The position numbers and the translations under genes are program-made. From Cupriavidus lacunae (GTDB lineage Bacteria; Pseudomonadota; Gammaproteobacteria; Burkholderiales; Burkholderiaceae), in assembly GCF_003353055.1 (NCBI RefSeq), contig NZ_QKWJ01000007.1, forward strand, positions 1 to 64,000: DNA of 64,000 nucleotides, given 5' to 3'. The notes beneath the pieces are model-generated. The model saw nothing but the letters and a program-made list of their open reading frames with translations, ran no database searches and was not told the DNA's origin. Each line of letters starts with the position of its first letter. Within the stretch, counting starts at the first letter, position 1. This document shows, piece after piece, positions 9,109 through 20,956 of the stretch.

Positions 9109-9956
9109 ACCGGCTCCTCGCTAAGTACATTGGCGGTTGCAGCCCTGGAACCCCGCAGCCCGGCCGCACTCACCAGCCCGCCGGCAAAGGCGCCCTGCCC
9201 CAGGCCGATGCCCGCGGCCTGCAGGCGCTCGATACTCTCGGCATTCTGCAGGCGCCGGCCGATCAACGTCACGCCCGCGCTGGCCGCGCTGGCACGCAGG
9301 CCGGACAGCTGGCGGTCGGTCCAGGTGCGGCGCATGTCGAGCTTGAGCCAGTCCGGCAGCGCATGCGCCATCAGCGCGCCCGCTTCCGCCGGGTCCGAGG
9401 CCTGCAGGCTCACCGCGAAGCCATTGCGCCGATAGTTGCCGACCACATGCAGCAGCAGCCCGAGATCGTCGTTGGCACTGGCCGGCACCTGGATCACAAA
9501 GCGCTCCAGCGGCAGCCCCAGCGACTGCAGCGCGCGCCGGAAGGCGGCGCCGTGATCGTCCGCCACTGCGGCCAGCAGCCGGTTGTGCACGTTCAGCACC
9601 AGCTTGTGTTCGCCGTCGGCGGCAAAGTAGTTGATGGCGTGCAGCAGGCGCGAGAGCCGGTCCAGCGAGATCAGCGTGTGATCGTCGGCCGCCATCGCAA
9701 ACAGCTTCCAGGCGGCCAGGCCCACGCCGTCTTGCGCGTAGGTGTGGATCGCGCCTTCATGGGCCACCACCTGGCGGTCGGCCAGCGTCACCAGCGGCTC
9801 GAACGCGCTAGTGAGCGAGCAGTTGAAGAACTGCCCCTGCACCTGCCCGCGCGTATCGCGCCACAGTTGCCGGTCAGCCAGCGGCTGGCGCGGCAGCGAT
9901 TCCAGATAGCGTTGGAGCGCAGACGCTGCGCCCGTGGGTTCATGCACGCCTGGCAT
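9105..9956 (-). CDS. Degenerate EAL-domain protein
   Basis: A 283-residue protein whose fold pattern follows the EAL c-di-GMP phosphodiesterase: FEPLVTLADRQVVAHEGAIH (EAL start), LVLNVHNRLLA (the usual NVSP-x-QL region), FVIQVPA (the usual ELTE region), WLKLDM and a final gallery LQAAGIGLGQG. The catalytic EAL triplet is replaced by EGA, and metal-binding Asn, Glu and Asp positions are altered or missing, so it should not hydrolyse c-di-GMP. The ATG at 9956 (MPGVHEP) is preferred over 10031. It is coupled by 4-base overlap to the hydrolase downstream and follows ssuB after 212 bases. It may act as a sensor or adaptor in the sulfur block. Confidence 0.75.
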   Translation of the reverse strand: MPGVHEPTGAASALQRYLESLPRQPLADRQLWRDTRGQVQGQFFNCSLTSAFEPLVTLADRQVVAHEGAIHTYAQDGVGLAAWKLFAMAADDHTLISLDRLSRLLHAINYFAADGEHKLVLNVHNRLLAAVADDHGAAFRRALQSLGLPLERFVIQVPASANDDLGLLLHVVGNYRRNGFAVSLQASDPAEAGALMAHALPDWLKLDMRRTWTDRQLSGLRASAASAGVTLIGRRLQNAESIERLQAAGIGLGQGAFAGGLVSAAGLRGSRAATANVLSEEPV

Positions 9957-10168
9957 GGCAATCCTTGGGTTGACCGGGCCGCTCGGCCTCAAGGTCTGAT
10001 TGGTATGGATGATGACGGGTGCTGCGCGCACCGCTGCAGCGCGTCCGCCTGCCTGCTCATGATAGGAGTTCGGCGGGCGCGAGCGTATGAAGATTACGTG
10101 CTGACGATATGCGCCATGTCAGCGATACGCCGCGCGCATCGCCGCGCGCGCGGCCGCACGCACTGCAA

Positions 10169-11074
10169 TCATGTTGCCCAACTCACATTCAGCGGCGCGG
10201 GCGCGGTGGCGCGAACAGCTTGCGTACCGGCTTGCCCGGGCGCGTGCGGCGACTGCCGCATCACCCGCTGCAGCACCCTGGCCTCCAGCTGCGCAAAGCC
10301 CGCCGCGCCGCGCTCGCGCGGTCGCGCCAGCGCCACGCGTTCATCCATGGCAATGCGGCCGTCCTCGATCAGCACGATGCGGTCGGCCAGCGCCACCGCT
10401 TCGGACACGTCGTGCGTGACCAGCAGCGCCGTGAAGCCAAGGCGGCGCCACAGCGATTCGATCAGCCCCTGCATCTCGATGCGTGTGAGTGCATCCAGCG
10501 CGCCCAGCGGCTCGTCCAGCAGCAACAGCTGCGGGTGGTGGACCAGCGCGCGCGCCAGCGCCACGCGCTGGCGCTGGCCGCCGGACAGCCGCGCGGGCCA
10601 GGCCTGGGCGCGGTCGGCCAGGCCCACCTGCGCCAGCACATTGGCAGCTTCGGCGCAGCGTGCGCGCGGCAGGCCCAGTGCCACGTTGTCCAGCACGCGC
10701 TTCCACGGCAGCAGCCGTGCGTCCTGGAACATCACGCGCACGTCGGCGTGCCGCGTGCGGCCTTTGCCACCAGCCTCGCCATCCACGGTAATACTGCCGC
10801 CATCGGCCGCTTCCAGCCCCGCCACCAGTCGCAGCAGCGTGCTCTTGCCGCAGCCGCTGCGCCCGACGATAGCCAGGAACTCGCCCGGCGCCACGTCCAG
10901 CGCCACGTTGTGCAGCACTTCGCGGCCGTCGTAGCGCTTGACCACCTGGCTCACTTGCAGCGCCACGCCACCTGGCTTGCGCGGTACTTCTGCCGCCGGC
11001 TGTGCCGCCTCGCGGCGCGCGAGGCCTGCTTCCAGTTCAGCCAGCGCGGCCTGTTCTACCGGATACATCTGCAT
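10169..11074 (-). CDS. ssuB: SsuB, aliphatic sulfonate ABC transporter ATPase
   Basis: The ATPase of the aliphatic sulfonate importer, 301 residues. A variable leader of about 50 residues precedes the NBD: Walker [12 protein letters not shown]-loop [11 protein letters not shown] (typical of the nitrate/sulfonate/taurine subgroup), signature [15 protein letters not shown], Walker [12 protein letters not shown] and H-loop [11 protein letters not shown]. The ATG at 11074 (MQMYPVEQ) comes 37 bases after the ssuC stop. The frame is open upstream to 11251, but that overlaps ssuC and reads as shadow. It is the last gene of ssuEADCB. Confidence 0.93.
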   Translation of the reverse strand: MQMYPVEQAALAELEAGLARREAAQPAAEVPRKPGGVALQVSQVVKRYDGREVLHNVALDVAPGEFLAIVGRSGCGKSTLLRLVAGLEAADGGSITVDGEAGGKGRTRHADVRVMFQDARLLPWKRVLDNVALGLPRARCAEAANVLAQVGLADRAQAWPARLSGGQRQRVALARALVHHPQLLLLDEPLGALDALTRIEMQGLIESLWRRLGFTALLVTHDVSEAVALADRIVLIEDGRIAMDERVALARPRERGAAGFAQLEARVLQRVMRQSPHAPGQAGTQAVRATAPAPLNVSWAT

Positions 11075-11111
11075 CTCGATCTCCTTGCCTTGATTAGGTT
11101 GCCGATGCCCG

Positions 11112-11915
11112 TCAGGCAGCGGCGTAGCCCGGATGCCAGCGCAGCCAGTAGCGCTCCAGCCCGCGCGACAGCCAGTCGGCCAGCTTGCCCAGCAGCGCAT
11201 AGAGCAGGATGCCCACCAGCACCACGTCGGTTTGCAGGAACTCACGCGCATTCATGGTCATGTAGCCGATGCCCGATTGCGCGGAGATGGTCTCCGCCAC
11301 GATCAGCACCACCCACATCAACCCCAGCGCGAAACGCACGCCCACCAGGATGCCCGGCAGCGCGCCGGGCAGGATGACCTCGCGATACAGCTGCCAGCCG
11401 GACAAGCCGTAGCTGCGTGCCATCTCCACCAGCCCCGTATCGACCGAGCGGATGCCGTGATAGGTGTTCAGGTAGACCGGGAAGAACACGCCCAGCGACA
11501 CCAGGAACAGCTTGGCGGTCTCGTCGATGCCGAACCACAGGATCACCAGCGGGATCAGCGCCAGCGCCGGGATATTGCGCACCATCTGCAGCGTGCTGTC
11601 GAGCAACGTGGCCGCAGTGCGGAAGGTGCCGGTCAGCAGCCCCAGCAGCAGGCCCAGCCCGCCGCCGATGGCAAACCCGACCAGCGCGCGCCAGGTGCTG
11701 ACCCCCACGTGCTTCCACAACTCGCCCGAGCGTGCCAGCTCCCACGCGGCCTGCACCACGGCCAGCGGGGCCGGCAGCACGCGGCTGGAGAGCCAGCCGT
11801 TCTGCGAAGCCAGCTGCCATGCGACGATCAGCAGCACTGGCACGATCCACGGGGCCAGCGCGCGCGCCAGTGCCTGGGTTGCCTGGCGCGGCGGCGGTAA
11901 CAGAGGAGCGTTCAT
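11112..11915 (-). CDS. ssuC: SsuC, aliphatic sulfonate ABC transporter permease
   Basis: An inner-membrane permease of 267 residues with six helices. The EAA-like coupling loop is [19 protein letters not shown], followed by [15 protein letters not shown]. Hydrophobic segments such as [15 protein letters not shown] and [19 protein letters not shown] fit the SsuC/TauC family. The ATG at 11915 (MNAPLLPP) is preceded by a GGAGGGGG ribosome site on the minus strand and lies 13 bases after the ssuD stop, so it is cotranscribed with ssuD and ssuB. Confidence 0.93.
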   Translation of the reverse strand: MNAPLLPPPRQATQALARALAPWIVPVLLIVAWQLASQNGWLSSRVLPAPLAVVQAAWELARSGELWKHVGVSTWRALVGFAIGGGLGLLLGLLTGTFRTAATLLDSTLQMVRNIPALALIPLVILWFGIDETAKLFLVSLGVFFPVYLNTYHGIRSVDTGLVEMARSYGLSGWQLYREVILPGALPGILVGVRFALGLMWVVLIVAETISAQSGIGYMTMNAREFLQTDVVLVGILLYALLGKLADWLSRGLERYWLRWHPGYAAA

Positions 11916-11928
11916 GGCAACCCCCTCC

Positions 11929-13092
11929 TCAACTCTGCGCGGCGCGCGGCACGATGCCGGTCGCCATGACTTCACCGAACGGGCCCGACAGCACCTTGCC
12001 CGGCAGCTTGTCGCGCACCGAGCGCGGCAGCAGCGGGAACACCAGTTCGGCAAAGCGGTAGGCCTCTTCCAGATGCGGATAGCCGGACAGCACGAAGGTG
12101 TCGATGCCCAGCTCGGCGTACTCGCGCATGCGCTCGGCCACGGTGCGCGGATCGCCCACCAGCGCGGTGCCGGCACCGCCGCGCACCAGGCCGACACCGG
12201 CCCACAGGTTGGGGCTGATCTCCAGTGCCTCGCGCGTGCGGCGCGTGCCGCCGGCGTGCAGCGCGGCCATGCGGCGCTGCCCTTCGGAATCCATCCTGGC
12301 GAACACGGCTTGCGCACGCGCCACGGTCTCGTCATCGAGCCGGCTGATCAGGTCGTCCGCCGCGGCCCAGGCGGCGGCTTCGGTCTCGCGCACGATCACA
12401 TGCAGACGGATGCCGAACTTCACCGTGCGGCCATGACGCGCGGCCTGGCGGCGCACGTCGTCGAGCTTCCGCGCCACGTCCGCGGGCGGCTCGCCCCAGG
12501 TCAGGTAGGTATCGACCTGCTCGCCCGCCAGCGCATGCGCCGGCGCCGACGAGCCGCCGAAGTACACCGGCGGATGCGGCTGCTGCAGCGGCGGATAGAG
12601 GACGGTGGCGCCCTTCACGCTCAAGTGCTTGCCTTCGTAGTCCACCTTGTCGCCGTCATGGCTGGCGGCCAGCACCTGGCGCCAGATGCGCAGGAATTCG
12701 GCCGAGGCCTCGTAGCGCGCGGTATGGTCCAGGAACAGGCCGTCGCCTTCCAGCTCGGCAGTGTCGCCGCCGGTGACCAGGTTGATCAGCAGCCGGCCGT
12801 TGGAGATGCGGTCGAAGGTCGCCGCCATCCGTGCGGCCAGCGTCGGCGCCATCAGGCCGGGGCGCACCGCGACCAGGAACTTGAGGCGCTGCGTGACCGC
12901 TGCCAGCGCCGATGCCGCCACCCACGGGTCTTCGCATGAGCGCCCGGTCGGAATCAGCACGCCTTCGTAGCCCAGCGTATCGGCGGCCACGGCGACCTGC
13001 TTCAGGTACTCGAAACTGACCTCGCGCGCGCCTTCGGAGGTGCCGAGGTAGCGGCTGTCGCCGTGGGTAGGGATGAACCAGAAAACTTGCAT
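11929..13092 (-). CDS. ssuD: SsuD, FMNH2-dependent alkanesulfonate monooxygenase
   Basis: A cytosolic flavin-dependent monooxygenase of 387 residues that cleaves the C-S bond of alkanesulfonates to give aldehyde and sulfite. The N-terminus [17 protein letters not shown] matches the SsuD family start. The bacterial luciferase-like TIM barrel continues with [14 protein letters not shown] (containing the family's conserved Cys) and [15 protein letters not shown]. The ATG at 13092 defines this start. FMNH2 would be supplied by SsuE, encoded three genes upstream in the same operon, and the sulfite feeds cysteine synthesis. Confidence 0.95.
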   Translation of the reverse strand: MQVFWFIPTHGDSRYLGTSEGAREVSFEYLKQVAVAADTLGYEGVLIPTGRSCEDPWVAASALAAVTQRLKFLVAVRPGLMAPTLAARMAATFDRISNGRLLINLVTGGDTAELEGDGLFLDHTARYEASAEFLRIWRQVLAASHDGDKVDYEGKHLSVKGATVLYPPLQQPHPPVYFGGSSAPAHALAGEQVDTYLTWGEPPADVARKLDDVRRQAARHGRTVKFGIRLHVIVRETEAAAWAAADDLISRLDDETVARAQAVFARMDSEGQRRMAALHAGGTRRTREALEISPNLWAGVGLVRGGAGTALVGDPRTVAERMREYAELGIDTFVLSGYPHLEEAYRFAELVFPLLPRSVRDKLPGKVLSGPFGEVMATGIVPRAAQS

Positions 13093-13126
13093 GTCATTGT
13101 CCTTTTGTTCTTGGCGACGGAGATGG

Positions 13127-14155
13127 CTATCGCTTCGCCTGCTGCTGCGGCGCGTCCCAGCGCGCATCGGCCACCTTGACCGGCTTCGGGATCAGCTTGA
13201 GCGCGTGGAAGGTGTCGGCGATGCGTTGCTGCTCGGCCAGCACCGCGGCGCTGACCGGCCGTGCGCCATACGAGAAGCGCGAGACAGCAAGCTCAAGCAC
13301 ATCGGCCTGCAACCCGGTTTCGCCGGTCAGCACCGTGGTGGCTTCCTTGGGGTTCTTTTCCGCCCAGGTGCCCAGCGTGGCCAGCTCGTCCAGGATCAGG
13401 CTGACGATTTCCGGCCTGGCCTGTGCATACGGGCGCGAGGCCAGGTAGAACTGGTGGTTGCTGACCACGTTCTTGCCGTCCGCGCCGCGGCCATCGGCCA
13501 GCACGCGCGCGCCCAGCTGCTTCTCGGCCGCGGCCAGGAACGGGTCCCAGATCACCCAGGCATCAACCGCGCCGCGCTCGAAGGCCGCGCGAGCATCGGC
13601 CGGCGGCAAGTAGACCGGCTGGATCTCGCTGTAGGGGATGCCGGCCTTCTCCAGCTGGCGCACCAGCAGGTAATGCACGTTCGAACCCTTGTTCAGCGCC
13701 ACGCGCTTGCCACGCAGCTCCGCCACCGAACGGATCGCCGAGCCCTTGGGCACGACGATGGCCTCGGCCACGGGTGCCGGCGGCTCGTTGCCGACATAGA
13801 CCAGCTGCGCGCCCGCGGCCTGCGCAAAGATCGGCGGCGCCTCGCCGACGGTGCCGAAGTCGACGGCGCCGACGTTCAGCCCTTCGAGCAACTGCGGCCC
13901 GGCGGGGAACTCGGTCCATTTGACGGAGATGCCTTGCGGCGCCAGTCGCTTTTCCAGCGTGCCGCGCGCCTTCAGCAGCGTCAGCGTGCCGTACTTCTGG
14001 TAGCCGATGCGCAGCACCTTGGGGTCGAAGTTTTTCGACTGCGCTTCGGCTCGGCCGGGCAACAGGCCATAGGCCAGGCCGGTGGCAAGCACCAGCGCGG
14101 CGGTGATGAGGCGGCGGCGCTGGCTTGCCATGCGCAACGGGTTGGTCAATGTCAT
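13127..14155 (-). CDS. ssuA: SsuA, periplasmic sulfonate-binding protein
   Basis: The substrate-binding protein of the sulfonate importer, 342 residues. An N-terminal signal peptide ([23 protein letters not shown]) should be cleaved after about residue 38. The mature part has the family's [20 protein letters not shown] opening and the [16 protein letters not shown] and [11 protein letters not shown] stretches. It lies between ssuE and ssuD, 34 bases before the latter. A second in-frame ATG at 14131 would shorten only the signal's n-region; I use 14155. Confidence 0.93.
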   Translation of the reverse strand: MTLTNPLRMASQRRRLITAALVLATGLAYGLLPGRAEAQSKNFDPKVLRIGYQKYGTLTLLKARGTLEKRLAPQGISVKWTEFPAGPQLLEGLNVGAVDFGTVGEAPPIFAQAAGAQLVYVGNEPPAPVAEAIVVPKGSAIRSVAELRGKRVALNKGSNVHYLLVRQLEKAGIPYSEIQPVYLPPADARAAFERGAVDAWVIWDPFLAAAEKQLGARVLADGRGADGKNVVSNHQFYLASRPYAQARPEIVSLILDELATLGTWAEKNPKEATTVLTGETGLQADVLELAVSRFSYGARPVSAAVLAEQQRIADTFHALKLIPKPVKVADARWDAPQQQAKR

Positions 14156-14313
14156 GCGATGTCCTCCATGGCCCGGGGCAATGCCCTGCGGGCCAGATTG
14201 ATGTCCAGGATGTTTGCGGCAGCAAGCGTCCCTGCCGACCCCGCATGGCGGGTGGCATGGCGTGGCTGCCGTTGCGCCGGGCTGGCCGGCGCCACTTCAG
14301 TCAATCAGTCGGT

Positions 14314-14937
14314 TCAGGCGGAACATCGCTCGGCCACCGCGATCGCGGCGGCGCGCTGGACCAAGGCGCCGGGCACCACGTCCAGCGGCACCTCGATGCG
14401 GGAATGCGCCAGCGCATCGCGCACGCGCAGCACGCCCTCGTCCAGGCGGGCCGACAGCGCGGCATCGAAGCGCGCCTGGCGCACGCCGGCGGCTTCAAAG
14501 GATTCGATCTGCTGGTCCACGGCAAAAATGCCCGGCAGGATCTGGCGCGAGCCCAGCGCGGACAGCACCGGGCGCAGCGCATAGTCGATCGCCAGCGCAT
14601 GCGCCAGGCTGCCGCCGGTGGCAATCGGCAGCACGATCTTGTCGCACAGGCCGGTCTGCGGCAGCAGGTCCAGGAAGGCCTTGAGCAAGCCGCTGTAGGC
14701 GGCCTTGTAGACCGGCGTGGCCAGCACCACCACCTGCGCCTCGGACACGGCATGCGTGGCGGCGGCGATGACGGGGTCGTCCACGCGTGCCGCCAGCAAC
14801 GGGCCCGCGGGCAGGTCGCGCAAGTCGAGGTGGCGGGTGCGTTCGCCGGCAGCCTCGAGCGTGGCACGCAGGTGCGCCAGCACCAGGCCGGAGCGGGACT
14901 GGACCGACGGGCTGCCGGAGAGCGTCAGGATGGACAT
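14314..14937 (-). CDS. ssuE: SsuE, NAD(P)H-dependent FMN reductase
   Basis: A flavodoxin-like FMN reductase of 207 residues that supplies FMNH2 to SsuD. The phosphate-binding LSGSPSVQSRSG loop is at residues 6-17, and the SsuE hallmark ATPVYKAAYSGLLKAFLDLL lies at about 75-95. The ATG at 14937 is preceded by GAAGAAGGAAG on the minus strand. A 5' extension to 15060 would run into the sbp stop. It is the first ssu gene; sbp ends 73 bases upstream, so sbp and ssuEADCB may share a transcript. Confidence 0.93.
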   Translation of the reverse strand: MSILTLSGSPSVQSRSGLVLAHLRATLEAAGERTRHLDLRDLPAGPLLAARVDDPVIAAATHAVSEAQVVVLATPVYKAAYSGLLKAFLDLLPQTGLCDKIVLPIATGGSLAHALAIDYALRPVLSALGSRQILPGIFAVDQQIESFEAAGVRQARFDAALSARLDEGVLRVRDALAHSRIEVPLDVVPGALVQRAAAIAVAERCSA

Positions 14938-15010
14938 CGGGCTTCCTTCTTCTAATGGACCGGTCGGCGCCGCGGCCGCCCCACGCGGCCCGGCGCGCCG
15001 GTCTCGTGGT

Positions 15011-16015
15011 TTATTTCTTGCCGGGCTGGTAGATCTGGTCGAACGAACCGCCATCGGCAAAGTGGGTCTTCTGGGCCTTCTGCCAGCCGCCGAAGACCTC
15101 GTCGATGGTGAACAGCTTTACCTTCGGGAAGTTGGCCGCGTACTTGGCCGCCACCTTCTCGGAGATCGGGCGGTAGTAATTCTTGGCCGCGATTTCCTGG
15201 CCCTCTTCGGTGTACAGGAACTGCAGGTAGGCCTCGGCCGCCTTGCGCGTGCCCTTCTTGTCGACCACCTTGTCGACCACAGCCACCGGCGGCTCGGCCA
15301 GGATCGACACCGACGGCGCGACAATGTCGAACTTGTCCGGACCCAGCTCCTTGATGGCCAGGATGGCTTCGTTCTCCCACGCGATCAGCACATCGCCCAG
15401 GCCCCGCTCGACAAAGGTGGTGGTCGCGCCGCGCGCGCCCGAATCCAGCACCGGCACGTGCTTGAGCAGCTCGCCCACGAACTCGCGCGCCTTGGTGTCA
15501 TTGCCGCCCGGCTGGCGCAGCGCGTAGCCCCATGCCGCCAGATAGTTCCAGCGCGCACCGCCCGAGGTCTTGGGATTGGGCGTGATCACCTGCACGCCGG
15601 GCTTGACCAGGTCGCCCCAGTCCTTGATGCCCTTGGGGTTGCCCTTGCGCACCAGGAACACGATGGTCGAGGTATACGGCGAGGCATTGTGGGGCAGGCG
15701 CTTCTGCCAGTCCGGCTTGATCAGGCCCTTCTCCGCAATGGCGTCGATGTCATAGCCCAGCGCCAGCGTGACCACGTCGGCATCCAGCCCGTCGATCACC
15801 GAACGCGCCTGCTTGCCCGAGCCGCCGTGCGACTGGCGCACGTTCAGGGCATCGCCGCCCTGTGCCTTCCAGGCCTTGGCAAAGGCGGCATTGACATCGA
15901 CATACAGCTCGCGCGTCGGGTCGTAGGAAACGTTCAGCAGATTGGCAGCCGCTGCGGTCTGCGCCGCGGTCAGGGCGCCAAGTACGGCCAGGCTGATAGC
16001 CAGTTTGCGGATCAT
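15011..16015 (-). CDS. sbp: Sbp, periplasmic sulfate-binding protein
   Basis: The sulfate-binding protein of the CysTWA importer, 334 residues. A signal peptide ([19 protein letters not shown]) is cleaved near residue 23. The mature protein starts [19 protein letters not shown], and the sulfate-site stretches [11 protein letters not shown] and [17 protein letters not shown] are conserved. Unlike in E. coli it is separated from cysTWA by the ssu genes, so the two sulfur-uptake systems are interleaved. Its promoter region carries the motif also found ahead of cysT. Confidence 0.94.
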   Translation of the reverse strand: MIRKLAISLAVLGALTAAQTAAAANLLNVSYDPTRELYVDVNAAFAKAWKAQGGDALNVRQSHGGSGKQARSVIDGLDADVVTLALGYDIDAIAEKGLIKPDWQKRLPHNASPYTSTIVFLVRKGNPKGIKDWGDLVKPGVQVITPNPKTSGGARWNYLAAWGYALRQPGGNDTKAREFVGELLKHVPVLDSGARGATTTFVERGLGDVLIAWENEAILAIKELGPDKFDIVAPSVSILAEPPVAVVDKVVDKKGTRKAAEAYLQFLYTEEGQEIAAKNYYRPISEKVAAKYAANFPKVKLFTIDEVFGGWQKAQKTHFADGGSFDQIYQPGKK

Positions 16016-16127
16016 CTTGTGTTGCTCCCGTCAGTGTCGTGAATGGGCGCCAGGCGCCTGTTTGCTTGTCCGCCTTGGGTGGCGGACTTGTGTCAGGAGC
16101 AAGACTACCGAGGGACCTATCTGAACG

Positions 16128-16169
16128 GAACGAATGGTTTCGCCGATCCTTCGCTGTTTTTTGCATAAG
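16128..16169 (-). promoter_or_regulatory. Candidate CysB-controlled promoter of sbp-ssu
   Basis: On the minus strand CTTAT, 29 bases, then ATTCGTTC followed by CGTTCAGATAGG. Both the blocks and the spacing match the element ahead of cysT. It starts 113 bases upstream of the sbp ATG. Assignment to CysB is inference; CysB footprints are long and poorly conserved, which fits a two-block pattern. Confidence 0.5.
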
Positions 16170-16246
16170 ATCGGACAGAAATATGGGCATGCCCGCGAGC
16201 GCAGGCGCGGCACGCGTAGGTGTTGCAAGCAGGTGGCGCAATCGGC

Positions 16247-16288
16247 ACGTACAAAAGAAAACGCCCGCACCGGCAAGCCGGTGCGGGC
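16247..16288 (-). terminator. Intrinsic terminator of the ferritin-like gene
   Basis: A perfect 12-bp stem (gcccgcaccggc / gccggtgcgggc) with a 2-base loop at 16263-16288. On the minus strand it is followed by GTTTTCTTTTG. It lies about 130 bases past the stop of the gene at 16416-16958. Confidence 0.85.
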
Positions 16289-16415
16289 CAAGTTTCCATT
16301 CTGGAAACGGGTAGACAAGTCATGAAGAGCGCCCCCGCATCTCCATGACAGGACGAATCTTATCGGCCCGGCCGCCGACGCGGCTTGACCAATATCAAGT
16401 GCGTGGCAATCCCGC

Positions 16416-16958
16416 TCAGCCGCCGGCGTGCCGGCTCAGCAGGTCGGCCATCTCGTCGGCATGCTCCTCTTCGACGGCGAGGATGCCTTCCATCATCCGG
16501 CGCGACGTCGGGTCGCGCTCGCCCAGGAACCGGATGATCTCGCGATAGCTGTCAATGGCGATGCGCTCGGCCACCAGGTCTTCCTTGATCATTTCGGTCA
16601 GCGAGGTGCCCGCCACGTATTCCGCGTGCGATCGGCTGGCGAGGCCGTCCGGGGCAAAGTCGGGCTCGCCGCCCAGCTGGACGATGCGCTCGGCAATCTG
16701 GTCGGCATGGCCTTGTTCCTCATCGGAATGGGCCAGGAACTCATCGGCCACGCTCTTCGAATTCGGCCCCTTGGCCATGTAGTAGTGGCGGCGATAGCGC
16801 AGCACGCAGACGATCTCGGTGGCCAGCGCGTCGTTGAGCAGCTTCAGCACGGTATCGCGGTCGGCGTCATAGCCCGCGGTCACCGCGCCGTCGTCGATGT
16901 GGTGGCGGGCACGCTCACGCAGCGTTTTGACGTCTGTGAGGAAGGGCTTGTCGGTCAT
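16416..16958 (-). CDS. Ferritin-like / bacterioferritin-type protein
   Basis: A 180-residue four-helix ferritin-like protein. Two diiron motifs are visible: a Glu in ATEIVCVLRYRRHYY with SDEEQGHAD, and the second-half pair DLVAERIAIDSY with AVEEEHADEMADLL. This is the DPS/bacterioferritin superfamily layout and it probably stores or oxidises iron. An axial haem-ligand Met of classical Bfr is not obvious. The long N-terminal segment and the sequence DPTSRRMMEGIL resemble the Ralstonia/Burkholderia bacterioferritin-like group. It is monocistronic, with its own strong terminator. Confidence 0.85.
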   Translation of the reverse strand: MTDKPFLTDVKTLRERARHHIDDGAVTAGYDADRDTVLKLLNDALATEIVCVLRYRRHYYMAKGPNSKSVADEFLAHSDEEQGHADQIAERIVQLGGEPDFAPDGLASRSHAEYVAGTSLTEMIKEDLVAERIAIDSYREIIRFLGERDPTSRRMMEGILAVEEEHADEMADLLSRHAGG

Positions 16959-17201
16959 AAAGGGCTCCTGGGGGATGGGGCTGCGTCAGGCGCAGCACCT
17001 TGTAGGGAAACTTAAGCCCCTTGCGACGCGAGAAGTGTGCCACTGACTATTTCGCGTGGATTCGCCTCCGGCGGCGGTCCGCCGGTATGGCGGTGTGAAA
17101 AATTTGCACGGCCGGTGACTGCCTTACACGGGACCGCGAAATGTCAGGACGAAAAAAAATCCCTGCGCGCATGCACAGGGATCGATTTTGACCAGCCACT
17201 T

Positions 17202-17240
17202 GTTTGCTCCCCTCTCCCGCAAGCGGGAAAGGGAGCAAAC
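17202..17240. repeat. REP-like palindrome, likely clpB terminator
   Basis: A near-perfect 39-base inverted repeat with arms gtttgctccc / gggagcaaac around a core ctctcccgc-aa-gcggga. The core recurs twice between livH and livF, so this is a dispersed genomic palindrome. It lies just past the clpB stop and may end that transcript, although no T-run follows. Confidence 0.65.
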
Positions 17241-17263
17241 GGCTGCGTGCGAGGACGCCGGAT

Positions 17264-19852
<2,589 letters not shown>

Positions 19853-19960
19853 AAGGAATCCCTCTCTCGGATAGGTCGTGTCCTGATGCGGGGGCGTCGG
19901 CTCCGGTCTTTGCAGCCGGAGCGCCCGTATGCCCTGCCGGACACTGGATGTCTTTCCGAA

Positions 19961-19988
19961 AGATAAGGCTTTGTCGCGACATTTCAAG
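19961..19988 (-). promoter_or_regulatory. Sigma-32 heat-shock promoter of clpB
   Basis: On the minus strand CTTGAAA, a 13-base spacer and CCTTATCT. This is a close match to the RpoH consensus CTTGAAA-N11-16-CCCCATNT at an optimal spacing. It sits 109 bases upstream of the clpB ATG, leaving a leader of about 100 bases. Confidence 0.85.
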
Positions 19989-20074
19989 GCCACGCCTGAA
20001 CGCAATGATCCCGGTCAAGCTCTATGTCGGCAACCCCGGCTCCCACGCTCGCAAGTGCTGTAAGCGATACCCTA

Positions 20075-20956
20075 CTAGGCAGCACCGCCGGCGCCCTTGT
20101 CCGCGAGGTTGCGCACCAGCACCAGTGATTCGCCCTGCACCACCACGCGCCCGTCCGCGCCCGTGACCATGCTGGCCAGGTTGACCAGGTCCTTGCCGGC
20201 GCGCAGCCGCACGATGCGCACGCGCGCCGTCAGCGGCTCATCCAGCCGCGCGGCCGAGGCCAGCCGCAGCGATTGCTTCATCCAGCCCGTGCCGCGCCCC
20301 GGCAGCCGGGTGCCGAGCAGGTCCGAGAACATGCCGGCCAGCAGCGGCAGCGGCACCACCGGGCCGTCAAACCCGCGCGCGCGGGCAAACCCCGGATCGG
20401 CGTGGTACGGGTTGGCGTCGCCGGTCAGGGTGATGTATTCGTCCAGGTCCGCCGCCGTGAAGGCCCGGCTTGCACTGGCTTCCTGGCCGGGGCGCAGGCC
20501 GTACAGGCCGGTATCCCCCACCTCGGGTGCCTGGCCCGTCTCGGCGGGCGGCCGGACCAGTCCAGCAGGACTGGCATCCGGCAGCCAGATCGACTCCCCC
20601 ACGGCCGTGACGCGCGGCGCTTCGCCCGGTTCGCCCGCACTGCCCACGGTGGTGCCGTAAGCCACCAGCCCCGCCGGCGCCGGCTGCGGCGCCAACGCGA
20701 TCTGCACCGCATCGCCAACGAAGGCCGGAGTCGGGAACATCAGCGTCTGCCCGACCGGCAACGCCGCCCCGGGCAGTTGCCGCCAGGTATGGGCGCACAG
20801 CAGCGAAAACAGGAACATGCCGTGCGCCACGGTCGCACCGAAGTGCGTGCCACGGGCAAAGGCCGGGTCACAGTGGATCGGGTTGTCGTCGCGCGACAAG
20901 GCGGCAAAGCGGTCGAAGTCGCGCTGCGACAGCACGCGCGGCAGGGCGTCGTTCAT
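20075..20956 (-). CDS. MaoC-like double hotdog acyl-CoA hydratase
   Basis: A 293-residue protein with two MaoC-type hotdog domains. The first contains LSRDDNPIHCDPAFARGTHFG followed by TVAHGMFLFSLL. The second contains LTGDANPYHADPGFARARGFDG. Each holds the D-x-N-P-x-H hydratase-type signature. Such proteins hydrate enoyl-CoA to (R)-3-hydroxyacyl-CoA. The ATG shares one base with the TGA stop of the oligomer hydrolase, so translation is coupled, and a link with 3-hydroxybutyryl/PHB metabolism is plausible. The substrate is not readable. Confidence 0.85.
   Translation of the reverse strand: MNDALPRVLSQRDFDRFAALSRDDNPIHCDPAFARGTHFGATVAHGMFLFSLLCAHTWRQLPGAALPVGQTLMFPTPAFVGDAVQIALAPQPAPAGLVAYGTTVGSAGEPGEAPRVTAVGESIWLPDASPAGLVRPPAETGQAPEVGDTGLYGLRPGQEASASRAFTAADLDEYITLTGDANPYHADPGFARARGFDGPVVPLPLLAGMFSDLLGTRLPGRGTGWMKQSLRLASAARLDEPLTARVRIVRLRAGKDLVNLASMVTGADGRVVVQGESLVLVRNLADKGAGGAA

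Larger units (their letters stand above)
16016..16415. other. Intergenic region between sbp and the ferritin-like gene
   Basis: No convincing gene is seen in these 400 bases. It holds the sbp promoter motif near 16128-16169 and an intrinsic terminator at 16247-16288. A further short palindrome (tttcca/tggaaa) lies at about 16293-16307. Confidence 0.6.
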
